64,000 nucleotides of DNA from Aldrovandia affinis (GCA_029706075.1 JAINUG010000208.1:248001-312000); one strand, 5' to 3'. Counted from the first letter of the stretch, positions 11,915 to 23,792 are shown. Numbers and translations: made by a program. Notes: generated by a model not told the origin, from the letters alone.

Positions 11915-14900
11915 CTGAGAGAGAGAAGTAGGGAGGGAGAGAGACAGGGAAGAAGAGTTATTATTAACTCTTACTGACTGTTATATAATATGATTATATC
12001 ATATATTCTTCTACTTTGCGATACCGTATTGTGCTTTTCTGCATGCTTTGGCAACACAAATGTATGTTTGTCACATCAATAAAGCAAGCTGAAATAGAGA
12101 GAGAGAGACACATACAAAAATAAATTAAAGAGCGTTAACAGTCTATAGCTGTTCTTTTCTATATGTAGGTGTACATGTATATATGTATACTGTATATGTA
12201 TTTTATATGTATTCTGTGTATATGTATACTTGTTTAAAACTTCCTTTAAATTGTTTTTATAAATAATAATAATAATAATAATTTACTAACCTTTTCCTTC
12301 CCTGTGTGACAGGTATGGTATGCAGCTGCCAACAACGATGTCTATCAATGTATTACTGCACTGATCTCTTGCGCGAACAATGATTGATCATACCATGTAT
12401 TAATGCACATTTTGTAAGTCGCTCTGGATAAGAGCGTCTACTAAATGCTTAAAATGTAAATGTAAAAAATGTAGGTGTAGTATTGCATTTCTTGTACTAT
12501 TAATTTGTTGTTATTGTATGCATGCTTTGTCTACAATATGTCATACAAAAAAACCATTTTGAATGGAAGTGAATGTAATTCAGAGAGAGAGAGTGAGAGA
12601 GAAAGAGTACAGATGCAGCCAGTTACAATCAGACTGGCTGAGGTGGCATACAGTTACAGACAGAGGTACAGACAGAGATTTACATTCAGAAAGAGGTACA
12701 GACAGACAGATGGGCATGGCGTCTCACCCCACGGTGATTGCCTTGTTGCTCTGTAGCCCCAATCCCTCTACCCGAAAAATAACACCCTTGAGTATGCGTG
12801 GCAGGGGGTTGGTGAAGGAGATCCTGGCCTCCATCTCTTTCCCCACCACAGCATCACCTACAGGCTGGGAGGACAAAGTGAACAAGGTTATGGCATTTAT
12901 TACAGTGCTGCGCAACACTGCTGAGAGTGGGTGAGACCCAGGGCTCTACTGCAGTGACACCTGCTGGGGTGAGTTTAGTACTGCAGGCTTTCATCCACAA
13001 ACCAATCCACACACCTGCACTAGTTTGGGGCCTGGCTGTGTGCTAAAACAAACACACAACGTCCCTCATAATCAACCAATCTTTATAGCCTCAAACTTGA
13101 CACATAACATCCCTCATAATCAATAAATCTTCATAACTTCAGATCTGACACACAATGTCCCTCATAATCAATAATATCATTGATTAGGGATTTCTGGATG
13201 TAATGGAGTTGCATAGAGGTTACTGTAATTGATCAGGGATTAATGATAACTGAGTGTTTTGGAGTTGTATAGGGGTCACTGTAATTGATTAGGGATTCAT
13301 GAAAACTGGTTGGAGTTGGTAAGGGATCATTGTGATTGACAGGGCTGGTGATGTACTGCTCACTGTGATGCTGAGGTCTGGAGTGCGGAGCCGGAACGTG
13401 GTCTGTGTGGCCAGAACCTGCTTGGTCTCCCGGACCCGTCCCGACAGTGTCAGCATTAGCGCTGCCTGGTCCACCAGTTGGTCCTGGTAGTTCTTGTATG
13501 GCAGGACCCAGTTTATGGTCTTCACTGGGGGGTGAGAGAGAGCAGGGGAGGGACTTAATCACAAATACCAAATAATGTGCAAGGACAATGTGACAAAACA
13601 TGAAAAAATCTAATAAAGAATAGATGAGAACAGAAAAAAATATGGAATCTATGGATTTATTTATCGAATTTGAATTATGACTGTACATTGGTTATGTAAA
13701 CCCTCAAACCTGACATCTTGTTACAGTTTTTGTCAGGATAATGGTTTTCTATTATGTCCCCATACAGATGTATTAGTTGTATAACTGCTGCTAAGGAACA
13801 TCCCCCTTAATATATGCAGGGATCTTATGAGGTGGCTGTTTTCTTGAGCCAAAATGGCCACCGCAGAGCCCCAGTTTCTCACCTTCGTTGGGCATGAGCT
13901 CGACTGGGATCTCCTCCTTCTTGACAGTGCCTTTGAGCACGCCGGTGTAATACATGACAGCCACCTGGCTGTGAAGAGTGGTACTGCGGGGATGGGAGCT
14001 CTGGTTTCGCAGCAGGATGGTCAGCTGGGCGTCGCCCCCCATGCGTGGCCCCTCCCCCTCCATGGTCACCTCCATGCACACGTCCTCGGCTATGGGGGAG
14101 GAATACATGTCCGGCTTGGTGCCATAGCGACTGGCGGTCTCCACTGCGATACGCTCCTCCTCTGACCCTGAGAGGAGGGGAATAGAGGAAGTGAGGGAGA
14201 AGGGGAATGGGGGGCAGAGGGAGAGGAAAGGCCAAAATGGGTGTGGGAGAGAGAGACACAAGCGTTGGGTTCACACACAAGGAATAATGAATCCAGTGAA
14301 TTTAGATGCTCTGCTGGTTCCCCCGTAAAGTAAGTGTGTAAACAATGTTAAAGCAGCCTCCCTCTCTGCCCTTCACCCCTTCTCCTCCCTCCAGCTCTCT
14401 CTCTTCCTGGCCTCTCTTCCCCTATTCCACTCCCCACTTCTCCTGCATCTTCTTTCACCCCTTTTCTGCCCTCCCTTTCTCAACCCCTCCCCTCCTCTCT
14501 CTCTCCCTCCCACCCTCCCCATCCTCTAACTCTCTCTCTATCCTGACTTCAGTGTGTTTAGAAAGTAGAGGTAGGTGATGTCCCCCTACCCTCAGTGTGT
14601 TTGTAGAGGTGTGTGATGTCTGCCCGCTTGTTGGAGCCCACAGCCTTGGTGCTGATATGGTGCCCCACTGCCTTCTTCTCGCTGTGGATTTGGCTGAAGG
14701 TACCATCCAGATTCCTCTGCCAGTATATCTTGTCACTGTTCACCTGGGAGCAACAGGGGCCAGAACACACATGCTCACAGACTTGTGAGCTCGCAGACAG
14801 GGCCCAGAACTCACACGCCCACTGGCCGGTATGGCAGTTTTACACCACTGGCCACTCCCCATTTGATCATATTGGCCCATTTTTAATACTTCCTAATACT

Positions 14901-17900
14901 CAGGAATCATACCTTGTATGATCTGTGCACTGGTTTGTGAAACAAACAAACAAAGCCTAAACAAAGTTTTGTGGGTGTGGGTGTGAATGCTCCTGCATTG
15001 CTCTTAAGGTGCTCTGCTGCCTTGTGGGCAAGTCTGGGAAGACAAAGGCTAGGGGAGCACAACCTAAGAGAAAAGCAAATGCTGGCAGCTCACTCCAGGC
15101 AGTCCTCCCAAAAACTGGAGCTCCAGCAGCCTCCTGCAGCTGTGAGAAGGTTTCTGATCAACCTGAGCCATCCTCTTGCCATCACAGCAAACTCCCTCAC
15201 AGCCCAGAATGTGATGTTGGGAACAGCACCACTCAAAATAATATCATTGCGCAGGTATCTATCTCTGCAAGTCTGTGAATCCAAACATGATCTGACACTG
15301 GAAGACTGGTAGCGATGGGGAGCTTGATGATGGGAGCAGGAAAGAATGCTCTGAGAGCTCATAGCCAGACCCCTGCAAATCAGGGGCACAGAGCTATTAT
15401 GGTCACTATCAGCTAGGACGAGTGGCAGCTGCTTTTGGCAGACACCTGTGCGACTAAGCAGCCCTTTTCAGGACTGCTCAACCCAAGTGGGAAGGGGCCT
15501 AGAAAAAAGGGGGCCCAAACATTGCCCATTCAAAACAATCCTGGATAGGATACCACACCAATCGGGACATTGTACTTCATGGTCAAAATATACAAAAGAA
15601 AGGAATTTTGAGATTTGCAATATTGAATGTAAGAACTTCACTGGACGCCACCCATAGCACAGACAGGCTCCAGTGAAGGCACTTGTAGCTGCAAAACTGA
15701 AGCGCTACAATATTGACATTGCGGCTTTAAGTGAGATCAGGCTGCTCAGTGAGGGGCCACTCAATGAAGTTGGGGAGGGCTATACTTTCTTTTGGAAAGG
15801 ATATCCCCCAGAAGGACAACACCTGCATGGAGTGGGATTTGCTGTGAAAAATATTCTTCTACCTCATCTAACAGAAACACCCGTTGGCACAAGTGAGACA
15901 CTTATGTCAGTCCTTTGGCAAAGAAAGAACATGCCACACTCCTAAGTGGGTATGCTCCTATGCTGCCATCTTAAAACAGCAGCTTTAAGCAGCATCACCA
16001 GGGCCAACACAATGGTCCTGATGGGTGATTTTAATGCCAGATTCTGAAAAACACCATAACCTGGGAAGAAGTGATTGGGGAACTCTGTGTTGGATGTGTC
16101 AATGGAATATGACTACTCAAGCCTCTGTGCTAAACATGGTGATCACAAATACACTTTACCAGCAGATAGACAAATACAAGGCATTCTGGATGCATCCAAG
16201 ATCCAAACAGTAGCACTTAATCTTTATAATTGTAAGATGCATTGACACAGAGGAAGTCATGCTCACACGTGCAATGAGAGGAGGAGTGCTGGAAGGACCA
16301 CCGTGTGATTGTTGGGAAACTCTGTATGCAAGTACACCCACCCAACCAGATCACTCCACCTCCTCATCTTAGAAATCTGGAAGCAAGAGAGGATCCCCCA
16401 GCAGTGGAAAGATGCTCACATTGTCACAATATGTACGAACAAAGGTGATAAATCTGTTTGGGGGAATAGCAGACGCATCTTCTTGCTCTCAGTTGCAGGC
16501 AAAGTCCTCCCAATAGTGATGGTCTACAGGCTAATGCATAACATCTCTGAAAACCTGCTGCCAGAATGTCAGTGTGACTTCCATAAGGACAGGAGCACTG
16601 TGGACATGATCTTCACCATGCGGCAACTGCAGGGAAAGTACAAAGAGCATAACCAGAACCTCTTCATGGCCTTTGTGGATCTTCCTAATGTCTTTGACAC
16701 AGTCAAATGGCAACTTATAGGAGTGGTCCTTCTCCAGTATGGCTGCCTTCCCAAATGTGTCAACATCCTCCAGCAGTTCCATGAGGGTATTATGACGCGT
16801 GTGACTGTGGGAGGCAACGAATCAGAACATTTAGAGTTTACACTGGGGTGCATCAAGGCTGTGTGCTTGCACCAGTGTCTTTCTCCTGTGTGTTACATCA
16901 CCACTGCACAAAAACATCAAAGACCAATGTGGGGTAACAGTTGACTTCAGGCTGGATGGAAACCTATTCAACATCAGAACACATCTTTGAGTTACAGTAT
17001 GCTGACTTTCCATAAAAACACAGATGTTATCTGAAGTTATCTGCCGGTGGAATGCCAGCGCCCGGTCTTTACTATCAATGGAAACAAGATCTCCACAGTA
17101 ACATAATACAAATGGCTGGGAATCTCTCACAACTGTTACACTGATGGAGAAGTGAAAACGTCCTGAAAAAAGCCTCCTCCTCTTTTGCCCGACTAAGAAA
17201 GAGGGTTTTCCAAAACAGCAACCTCAACATTGCCAGCAAAACAACCGTTTACAAGGCAATTTGCATCTCAACCATCCTCTCCAGCTGTGAAACATGGACC
17301 ATATACTCAAGACACATAAGACTGCTGGAGGCTTTCCATATCAAATGCCTCCAGCGCATCACTGGAATCACTTAGCAGGATCATATACAATGGGTATTAA
17401 AAGTATTCACCCGCTTTAGCATTTTTCACATTTTATTTTCTTACTTCATGGAATCAAAATGGATTGAATGGGGATTTTTTTTGCTAATCAACAGAATATA
17501 CTCTGTTGATCAGCAAAAATATAATGTCAGATTAAAAAAACAACTCGAAAGCTTTTTTATTAATGAATTACAAATACAAAACAGCCATGAAGGAGTGCAA
17601 TCAACATCAACCCATCCAGCCTTGAAGACCTCACTGCAGTGCGCTCCACCCGGAGACGATACTGTGAAGAAGGCCTGCAATGTCTGGAGACAAGAAGGAA
17701 TGACCTACACCGCGAGAAACGGGTAAAAAGACATGCGCGTATGACAGCACCCACCCCAGCGAATCCAACTTATGTGTGCTCTGACTGTGGCAAGCAATAC
17801 GTGTCAGGAATCAGCCACCTAAGGACTCGCTGATAAAGCAGAAGAGGAAGTCATCATGGGTGGGGAGGGCTTGATGTTAATGCAATCTATGTATTTTGAT

Positions 17901-17999
17901 GCTTTAGCAAGTTCATTTGTCCTACAAATAAAGCATATTGAATTGAATTGAATTGTGACAGAGGGAGAGAAAGGGAGAGAGAGAGAGCAAGAGAGAGAG

Positions 18000-18033
<34 letters not shown>

Positions 18034-21000
18034 CGGCGAAGACGAAGGGTGTGTCGTGTTTGTGGTAGACCTGTCCAGTGCGGATGGCGGTGGTGGAAGC
18101 AGGGCCGCAGCGGAAGGTGCCATGGCTGGTCTCCTGTGGGGTTGAGTCTATGGCCTGCCATCCCCCCATCCCCGGGGGCAGGTCTGGACGAGCCATCCAG
18201 CAATCATTCCACACGTGGAAGTTCCTACAGTGGAGGAGAGAGCGCATCCTTTCTGCTCTGCTAAATACAGCTCATTTTGCCAATTACATTTACATGTAGT
18301 CATTTAGCAGATGCTCTTATCCAGAGTGACTACACAAAAGTGTACACAGAAAGCCATGCCATCAGGGTCAAAGTGATGTTATCACAATGCCACCCTTACC
18401 AGACGGAGTCGGAGTTCAGGTGGTTGAGAGGCTCCATGTTCTCGTTGAAATACACATCTATTGTTAAGGAGACGTCCGTGTCGTGGGCGGACTGGAAATT
18501 TGTCACGCTTCGAGCAGGGATGCCCAGACATCTGAGCACTGAAAGAAGAAAGAGATAAAGAGGGAGAAAAAGAGAGAGAAGGGCAGCAGAAGGGGTGAGC
18601 AGAGAGTATACTAAATCTACCATAAGACACCATAAACAAAATTAGATTACTTTTTGCCATCAAATCTTTCACTTTACTGTGACAGAGAGGTGGGGAAAGA
18701 AGGACATACACGTACAGAGGGAAGGGGGGGTGGAGGGAGGGGAAAGAAGAACACATGTTTCCAATATATCACACAGAGGTATCTGAAGAAGGCAGCGAGG
18801 TATTCTGCAACTAAAGCTGCATTGTGATTGGTTTGGCTGTGCAGGGAGCCGTAAGCCCTGGTCTGGTCAGTGTGAAATACCACCCCTATCTTCCACCAGG
18901 GTACACAAACCACCACTCTCCAGACAGCAACACTACACCAAAATATGGAGTGAATGCACATTTCCCCTTCTCTCTGGGAATGCGTACATGTTTTTGACAT
19001 TTATAATTTATTCATCAATGAATATTTCACACAAATAATTCCTCCAAATTGAGGATATTTATGCAAAGAGTGAAAAAGCAGATACTAAGTCTAATCACAC
19101 CTTTTAAACAACTGTGATTAGACACACACACACACACACACATAGGCATACGAATATTCAAACACACACATACACACACTATCACACACACACTCAAACA
19201 TGCACACATGCACAAACACACACACATACACATACAAACACACACACACCTGTGGTGGTGACCCCAGAGAAGACCCAGCACTGGCCGTATTTGACCGGCA
19301 TGCCCCCTTCCTGGTGGTATTGCTTCAGGATGTCCACGCTGCCACTCCACACTGTAGGGGACGTCCCGCCTAAGTAGTTCCCCGACCAGTTCCCTTCCAG
19401 CACCCCGCGGTCATCTGGGGAGTTAATCTGATGAGGGAAAATATTCACAAATAAGAAAAGTATTTTATATATTCTCAAACAAATGACCCTTCCCTGGCTG
19501 GTTAAGAAAAGCTTCCATTTCCACCCATAACACAAGATATCAGCAGAACAGGTTTGGGGTACTGTTTCACATATCTTCACAGTCATAGGTTCCATGTAAT
19601 GTATTCAAGTAGAGGTTACCAGTAATATCCACAGTGATAGAACTGCAGGTCAAAGTGACAACAGTAACCTGCAATAATAAATAATGACTGAAGATATGAC
19701 ACAATTTAACAGCGATGCCTTATTGCAATTATGACCTCATTAAGCAAGCAAAACTACTGACATTATGAGTCAATTCAGAGAATGGTAGACTCATTATGGC
19801 CAACATGAGACATGAGTGAGGATATGCATGGTGAATATGAATGGGGCGAGTAGTTATTTCACACTCACCATGGCAGATATTGCTCTGACTACATTAACTG
19901 GGTCGCCTCGACCAGAGGGGAGGACATCACTCTTCTCCAGGACGTAGAGGCAGGCTGCGAGGATCCCTTCACAAAACTGAAAGGGGAGAGGGGGGTTGGC
20001 TATATTTAGTGTATTGATGGTGTACAAAAATGATTATTATTATTATCGTAGTGCATATGCTGAAGTGGTCATGCATGTGGGAAGGAACAAGAATCTCTCC
20101 CTTTCTCTCTCTCTCTCTCTACATCCTTCTCTGTTTCCTTCACACACACACTCTCACTCTCTCTCCCTTTCTCTCTCAATTCAATCCAAGTTTGCTTCAT
20201 TGGCATGACAGAAACAATATCCAAAGCTCTCTCTCTCCCTCTCTCTCAAGGTCAAGTTCAAATTGTTTGTCTCTCTCTACATCCCTCTCTCTCTCATGCC
20301 CTCGTTCTCTCTCCCTCCTCCTTACCTGTCCGTAGTTCCAGGTTCGGGCTCCAATCTGTTTCTCTGTGCCATAGTAGAGCCTCCCTGTGTCATTGAGCAC
20401 GTACTCCTTCTTCTCCTCTTCATCGTCCATGTACACCGTGTCATCTGAGAGAGAGAGCGCGAGAGAGAGAGAGAGAGAGAGTGATGCAAATATGAATAGT
20501 ATTTCTTTTAAATAGCTCATCTACTTTCCATTGTTATTTTAATATATTGCCCTGCGATAGATTGGCCACCTGTCCAGGGTGTATTCCTGCCTCTCTCCCG
20601 GAACGCATGCTGGGATAGGCTCCAGCCCCCCCCCCGCGACCCTGACCAGGAATAAGCGGCTTAGATAATGGATGGATGGATGGATGGATTTTAATATATA
20701 CATTTATTTTGTACACTGTGTGAACAGGAATGTTAATAAATGTAGTGTGTACACTGTGTGAACAGGAAAGTATTAATGAGCACAGTGCATATACTGTGAG
20801 TAGGAGAGTGTTAATAAATGTAGCGTGTACACTTTGTGAACAGGAGAGTGTTCATAAATATGGTGTGTACACTGTGTGAACAGAAGAGTGTTAAAGAGCA
20901 CAGTGCATATACTGTGAGCAGGAGTGTTAATAAATGTGGCGTGAACACTGTATGAACAGAAGATTGTTAATAAGCACAATGCGTATACTGTAAGCAGGAG

Positions 21001-23792
21001 TGTTAATAAATGCAGCATGTACACTGTGTGAACCCCAGAGTGTTAATAAGCACAGTGCATATACTGTGAGTAGAAGAGTGTTAATAAAGGCAAATGCGTA
21101 TACTGTCCGAACAGGAGAGTGTTAACAAGCAGATGTAACGGACATCGGTTTGAACTTTGGGTGGAGTGGAGATTTGATATTCTTCGGTGAACGCGCCTGT
21201 TTACTGTCTCCCTGACTCATGGATACAGTTATCAGACAGAAGAGAGCACTGTGGAGGGTGTGTCAGTGAGAGGTTGGGAGAGGGGGTGGAGGGTGATTTG
21301 GCCGTTCTTATCCCCTCACGTAATATCTGTGATGTTCTCAGAGAACACAGCCACCAGGAAACCCTGCAGTACTGCAAGGGGGCAGCCACACAGAGATTTT
21401 GTCTCCATCCAAAACGGATGAATTTTCTGTGGGGCTCATGCATTTACAGATGACAGACAGAGTGGAGGGCTATCTGCAATTTTTCTGCAGCTTTGCCCGT
21501 GATTTTACCGTATGTTTACCGCACTTGAAAAGTTGAAAGCAGTTGAACGTTTGATGGAATGCAGTATGCACAATCATACGTTAACTGTTTGCTAGTCAAT
21601 TAGAAATGGCTTGTGCTTGTTTGAAATCCATGTTTGCTGATTTCCTGATTCCTTTCCCCTCCCAATATCAAGTTGAAAAACCCACCTTTTCAAGATGGAG
21701 CCATTCCACTATGCATTCATACTGAACTACTTCATAGTGAACAAGGATGACAATATTGTATGGTGCAGTCCAACTTTGCTGTCCTGCATGTAACTATTTG
21801 ATTACCTGGTTGCTGTGGCCCTGATGCTAATAAAACACCATCTCCCAGAATACCTTTCTGCTTTATATGATACAAATATGGCCTATGATGTAGGCATTAA
21901 ACTGGCAGTTCAATTAAGCAACTTTTCATGATAACGTGGGACAGCTTTAAATGATGATATTAAAAAGGGTTATTTATAGAATATGACAAAAGAAGTGCGA
22001 CAATCAACTTAGCAATATCCTGAAAAAGTTTTTCAACTAACTTGAAAACATGTCCAGTTTTTAAATGAAGAGCTAAGATTTGTGTTGGTGGGGCCTATCA
22101 GGGCCTGCGTGTGTGGCTTTTCAGGCACACCTGCCAGTCAGAGTCAGGTAAGGTAATTCTCAGCTGCCTGGGGGGCTAGGGAATGTTTCACAGAGAGCTA
22201 AAATAGCAAAATCATCTCTGTGCCACAGGCATTACCACCTCCATGTTAGAGAAAGACTAAAACACCCCCCTCCCCTTAAACATAAACAGAATCCCCAGAA
22301 AGTCTCCTCTGTGCTGTAACAATGCTGTAACAGGGCTGTACAGTATTTGTGCTTTATTTTACTACTGTACACTAAGGCTACATTTGTAACACCCCCGTCT
22401 CTCTCTCTCTCTTTCTTTCTCTCTCTATGTCTCTCACCTTCACACCAGGGGTTGAACAGCATTATGATGTCATTGCTGGGGTCATGCGTCGTGATGGCCT
22501 CGCCCTTTGGGCCGCGCGTCATCATGGTGAGCTGGTATTGGCCAATTAGGGCCTTTGGGGGGGAGTTGATGGACAGCCTGATCCTGTTGCCATTCTGCTC
22601 CACAATCTTGGCCTCCCAGCGGTTGTCCTCTAGCTCCTCCACCAATGGTATGATGACGTGCGTGTGCTTTGACACCAGGGGGCGGGGTCCTGAGACACAC
22701 CACACATTTGCTATGTATACTGATAGATGTATACTGATTTTTATTCTTAATCGTGGGCTACCATGGAAACTAGACAAACATGCACACACAGTTTCAGGTT
22801 CAATGGGTTGGTGATTCAGTGAAAACGATCGCACACACACTCACCTGTCTTGAGCTCCAGGTGAAGATGGTCAGTTGTGGAATCGAAAGGTCGTGAGAGG
22901 TCGAGTGCCATCTGGAAGGTCTGGCCACGGCGTATGATGAGGTCATCGCTGTGGTACTGGTCAGTGTGATGCTCACAACGGTTTGGCCCCTTTTTGGCCT
23001 TCAGAAGGTCCACTGATCGAACTTGCAGCATCAGCTCTGAGATGGACAGAGAGAAGGAAAGAGAGGAAAAGAGGAGGAAAAAGGAGGGGAGTGGGAGTGG
23101 TGGAGGGAGAGAGTGATTGGGTATTTTTATCTGAAGGGCTAACTGTGCTATAACCCTGTTCTTCTTGTAAGCTGGGTCTTCTGGCATAGCCCAGCAGCAC
23201 ACAGGGAGAGAAAGGCATAAAAACTGAGAATAGAGTCCTTATGTACAGGAACACGCACAGAGAAATAAAGCCATAGAAATAGAGAGAATAAAGCTGTTAT
23301 GCACAGGGACAATCACACAGAGAGAGAAAGCCATAGAAACAGTAAGAATAGATCCATTCCGCACAGACATAGAAAGACATAGAAAGAGAGAATAGAGCCG
23401 TTATGCACAGGGACACGCACAGAGAGACACAGGCATACAAACAGAGAGAATAGATCCATTCCGCACAGGGACACACAGACAAACACACAGACTGCTCAAG
23501 CCGTGTGAGCTGTAACAATCTGATTACCTTGTAGTTCATCTCCAATATGGGGCTGGGGGGGCTTCACCCCATCCTCCTCCTTCTCCTCCGCCTTTGTGTC
23601 CTTGTTGGTTGTGTCCACGGCATCATCTGACTCGTTGGTTCCTTGGCAACAGCAGGGGCACGCCTTCCGTAACCAGCGACGACAGCCACCCTTCCCCTCC
23701 TGCTCTTTACCCTCCGTCTCTTTCTCAGGCGCTGGCTCCTCCGCCTGACCGACACCTGCAGATGCGAACCGCCCAATCATTTCCCCTGGCAT
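11770..23792 (-). CDS. tgm1: Membrane-type protein-glutamine gamma-glutamyltransferase (transglutaminase 1-like), 13 coding exons
   Basis: This gene encodes a calcium-dependent transglutaminase that forms isopeptide bonds between glutamine and lysine side chains. In vertebrates TGM1 is membrane anchored and builds cross-linked epithelial envelopes. The coding exons join 23792-23528, 23036-22845, 22689-22438, 20444-20326, 19976-19869, 19427-19250, 18538-18400, 18224-18032, 14743-14590, 14167-13883, 13524-13364, 12864-12728 and 11914-11770. They total 2328 nt, a 775-residue protein, with every splice phase agreeing. Domain order is an acidic N-terminal extension with Cys 37, 45, 47, 48 and 49, the N-terminal beta-sandwich (about 90-235), the catalytic core with Cys362 (YGQCWVF), His421 (NFHVW) and Asp444 ([10 protein letters not shown]), and two beta-barrels. 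Triad spacing (59 and 23 residues) equals that of human TGM1. Assignment to tgm1 over other paralogues rests on the cysteine cluster. A non-coding first exon is expected upstream because the start exon is preceded by an acceptor, but I could not place it. Confidence 0.95.
12033..12112 (+). repeat. Retroposon 3' tail with GA repeat
   Basis: GCATGCTTTGGCAAC, then TCAATAAAGCAAGC, then (GA)n. It matches the tails near 17895, 23866 and 24300. Confidence 0.5.
12415..12475 (+). repeat. V-core SINE tail
   Basis: Contains GTCGCTCTGGATAAGAGCGT followed by CTACTAAATGC, the conserved fish V-SINE central motif. It lies in the last tgm1 intron. Confidence 0.75.
12728..12864 (-). CDS. tgm1: tgm1 coding exon 12, beta-barrel 2
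   Basis: Acceptor CTCCCAG, donor GTGAGAC. It encodes [16 protein letters not shown] and [15 protein letters not shown], matching the transglutaminase C-terminal barrel. Confidence 0.93.
13055..13310. repeat. Short degenerate tandem repeats in a tgm1 intron
   Basis: CCCTCATAATCAA occurs three times between 13060 and 13175, about 50-55 bp apart. From 13183 to 13300, ATTGATYAGGGATT recurs about every 64 bp. The two motif sets are roughly reverse complements. Confidence 0.6.
13364..13524 (-). CDS. tgm1: tgm1 coding exon 11, end of barrel 1
   Basis: Acceptor CCCCAG, donor GTGAGC. It encodes [20 protein letters not shown] and [12 protein letters not shown], the segment joining barrel 1 to barrel 2. 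Confidence 0.93.
13883..14167 (-). CDS. tgm1: tgm1 coding exon 10, beta-barrel 1
   Basis: Acceptor CTCTCAG, donor GTGAGAA. It encodes [38 protein letters not shown] and the [19 protein letters not shown] block. Confidence 0.95.
14590..14743 (-). CDS. tgm1: tgm1 coding exon 9, end of catalytic core
   Basis: Acceptor CTCCCAG, donor GTAGGG. It begins [16 protein letters not shown] and ends at [12 protein letters not shown]. It is separated from exon 8 by a 3.3-kb intron holding an RTE relic. Confidence 0.95.
14985..17870 (+). mobile_element. RTE-like LINE pseudogene in tgm1 intron, antisense to the gene
   Basis: Plus-strand remains of an RTE-type non-LTR element. The endonuclease region is at 15620-16060 ([38 protein letters not shown]). 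The reverse transcriptase is at 16309-16944 (VPQQWKDA-like, [30 protein letters not shown]). A C-terminal zinc-finger-like end lies at 17710-17830 ([18 protein letters not shown]). Frameshifts and stops are numerous, so it is an old dead copy. A DNA-transposon scrap interrupts it at about 17385-17560. The 5' boundary is approximate. Confidence 0.75.
17385..17560. mobile_element. DNA transposon end fragment
   Basis: ATGGGTATTAAAAGTATTCA, TTTTTCACATTTTATTTTC and GGATTGAATGGGGATTTTTT resemble the terminal part of fish Tc1-type elements. It lies within the RTE relic. Confidence 0.5.
17895..18031 (+). repeat. Retroposon tail plus (GA)n microsatellite abutting a splice site
   Basis: AATAAAGCATATTGAATTGA with repeated GAATT, then (GA)n to 18030. 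On the tgm1 strand the array is (CT)n starting three bases into the intron after coding exon 8. Confidence 0.8.
18032..18224 (-). CDS. tgm1: tgm1 coding exon 8, catalytic His and Asp
   Basis: Encodes [18 protein letters not shown] with catalytic His421 and [12 protein letters not shown] with Asp444, ending DTPFVFAE. The acceptor CTGTAG is canonical. The donor is GAG|GTCTCT: canonical GT, but positions +3 to +6 are taken over by a CT microsatellite, so it is a weak U1 match. Confidence 0.95.
18285..18340 (-). repeat. V-core SINE tail, antisense
   Basis: The plus strand reads CATTTAGCAGATGCTCTTAT then CCAGAGTGAC, the reverse complement of the V-SINE core. Confidence 0.75.
18400..18538 (-). CDS. 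tgm1: tgm1 coding exon 7
   Basis: A 139-nt exon, with acceptor TTTCAG and donor GTAAGG. It encodes [20 protein letters not shown] and the [16 protein letters not shown] block of the core. Confidence 0.96.
19117..19249. repeat. (CA)n microsatellite in a tgm1 intron
   Basis: Interrupted CA/ACAT array running up to the donor of coding exon 6. Confidence 0.95.
19250..19427 (-). CDS. tgm1: tgm1 coding exon 6, catalytic Cys
   Basis: A 178-nt exon. It encodes [14 protein letters not shown], then [15 protein letters not shown] with the nucleophile Cys362. The donor GTGTGTG runs into a CA/GT array. Confidence 0.97.
19869..19976 (-). CDS. tgm1: tgm1 coding exon 5
   Basis: Acceptor TTTCAG, donor GTGAGT, phase 0 on both sides. 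It encodes [15 protein letters not shown] and [15 protein letters not shown], the start of the catalytic core. Confidence 0.95.
20095..20215 (-). repeat. Antisense retroposon tail and CT repeats
   Basis: (CT)n followed by CTCAATTCAATCCAAGTTTG, the reverse complement of the GAATTGA-GA tails seen elsewhere in this gene. Confidence 0.45.
20326..20444 (-). CDS. tgm1: tgm1 coding exon 4
   Basis: Acceptor CTCTCAG, donor GTAAGG. It encodes [20 protein letters not shown], then [11 protein letters not shown], completing the N-terminal domain hinge. Confidence 0.95.
20545..20692 (+). repeat. Retroposon 3' tail, probably Rex3/RTE type
   Basis: CCTGCGATAGATTGGCCACC, GGGATAGGCTCCAGCCCCC and a (GGAT)n end at 20674-20689 match a very common fish retroposon tail. 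The family name is from memory. Confidence 0.55.
20711..21128. repeat. Minisatellite, about 39-bp unit, about 11 copies
   Basis: Copies of ACTGTGTGAACAGGAGAGTG followed by TTAATAAA recur every 36-41 bp. Units alternate between GTGTACACTG and GCATATACTG forms. The array lies in the intron between coding exons 3 and 4 of tgm1. Confidence 0.9.
21130..22430. other. tgm1 intron, no other gene seen
   Basis: No recognisable coding domain or named repeat. Confidence 0.5.
22438..22689 (-). CDS. tgm1: tgm1 coding exon 3, N-terminal beta-sandwich
   Basis: Acceptor GTCTCAG, donor GTGAGAG. It encodes [35 protein letters not shown] and IMLFNPWCE, the signature end of the transglutaminase N domain. Confidence 0.96.
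22845..23036 (-). CDS. tgm1: tgm1 coding exon 2, start of beta-sandwich
   Basis: Acceptor ATCTCAG, donor GTGAGT. It encodes [38 protein letters not shown] and LHLELKTG. Confidence 0.95.

Noticed and set aside
20711..21128. CRISPR-like array
   Set aside because: A eukaryotic locus; units are direct minisatellite copies without unique spacers.
22347..22814. 155-codon plus-strand frame
   Set aside because: Antisense of tgm1 coding exon 3.
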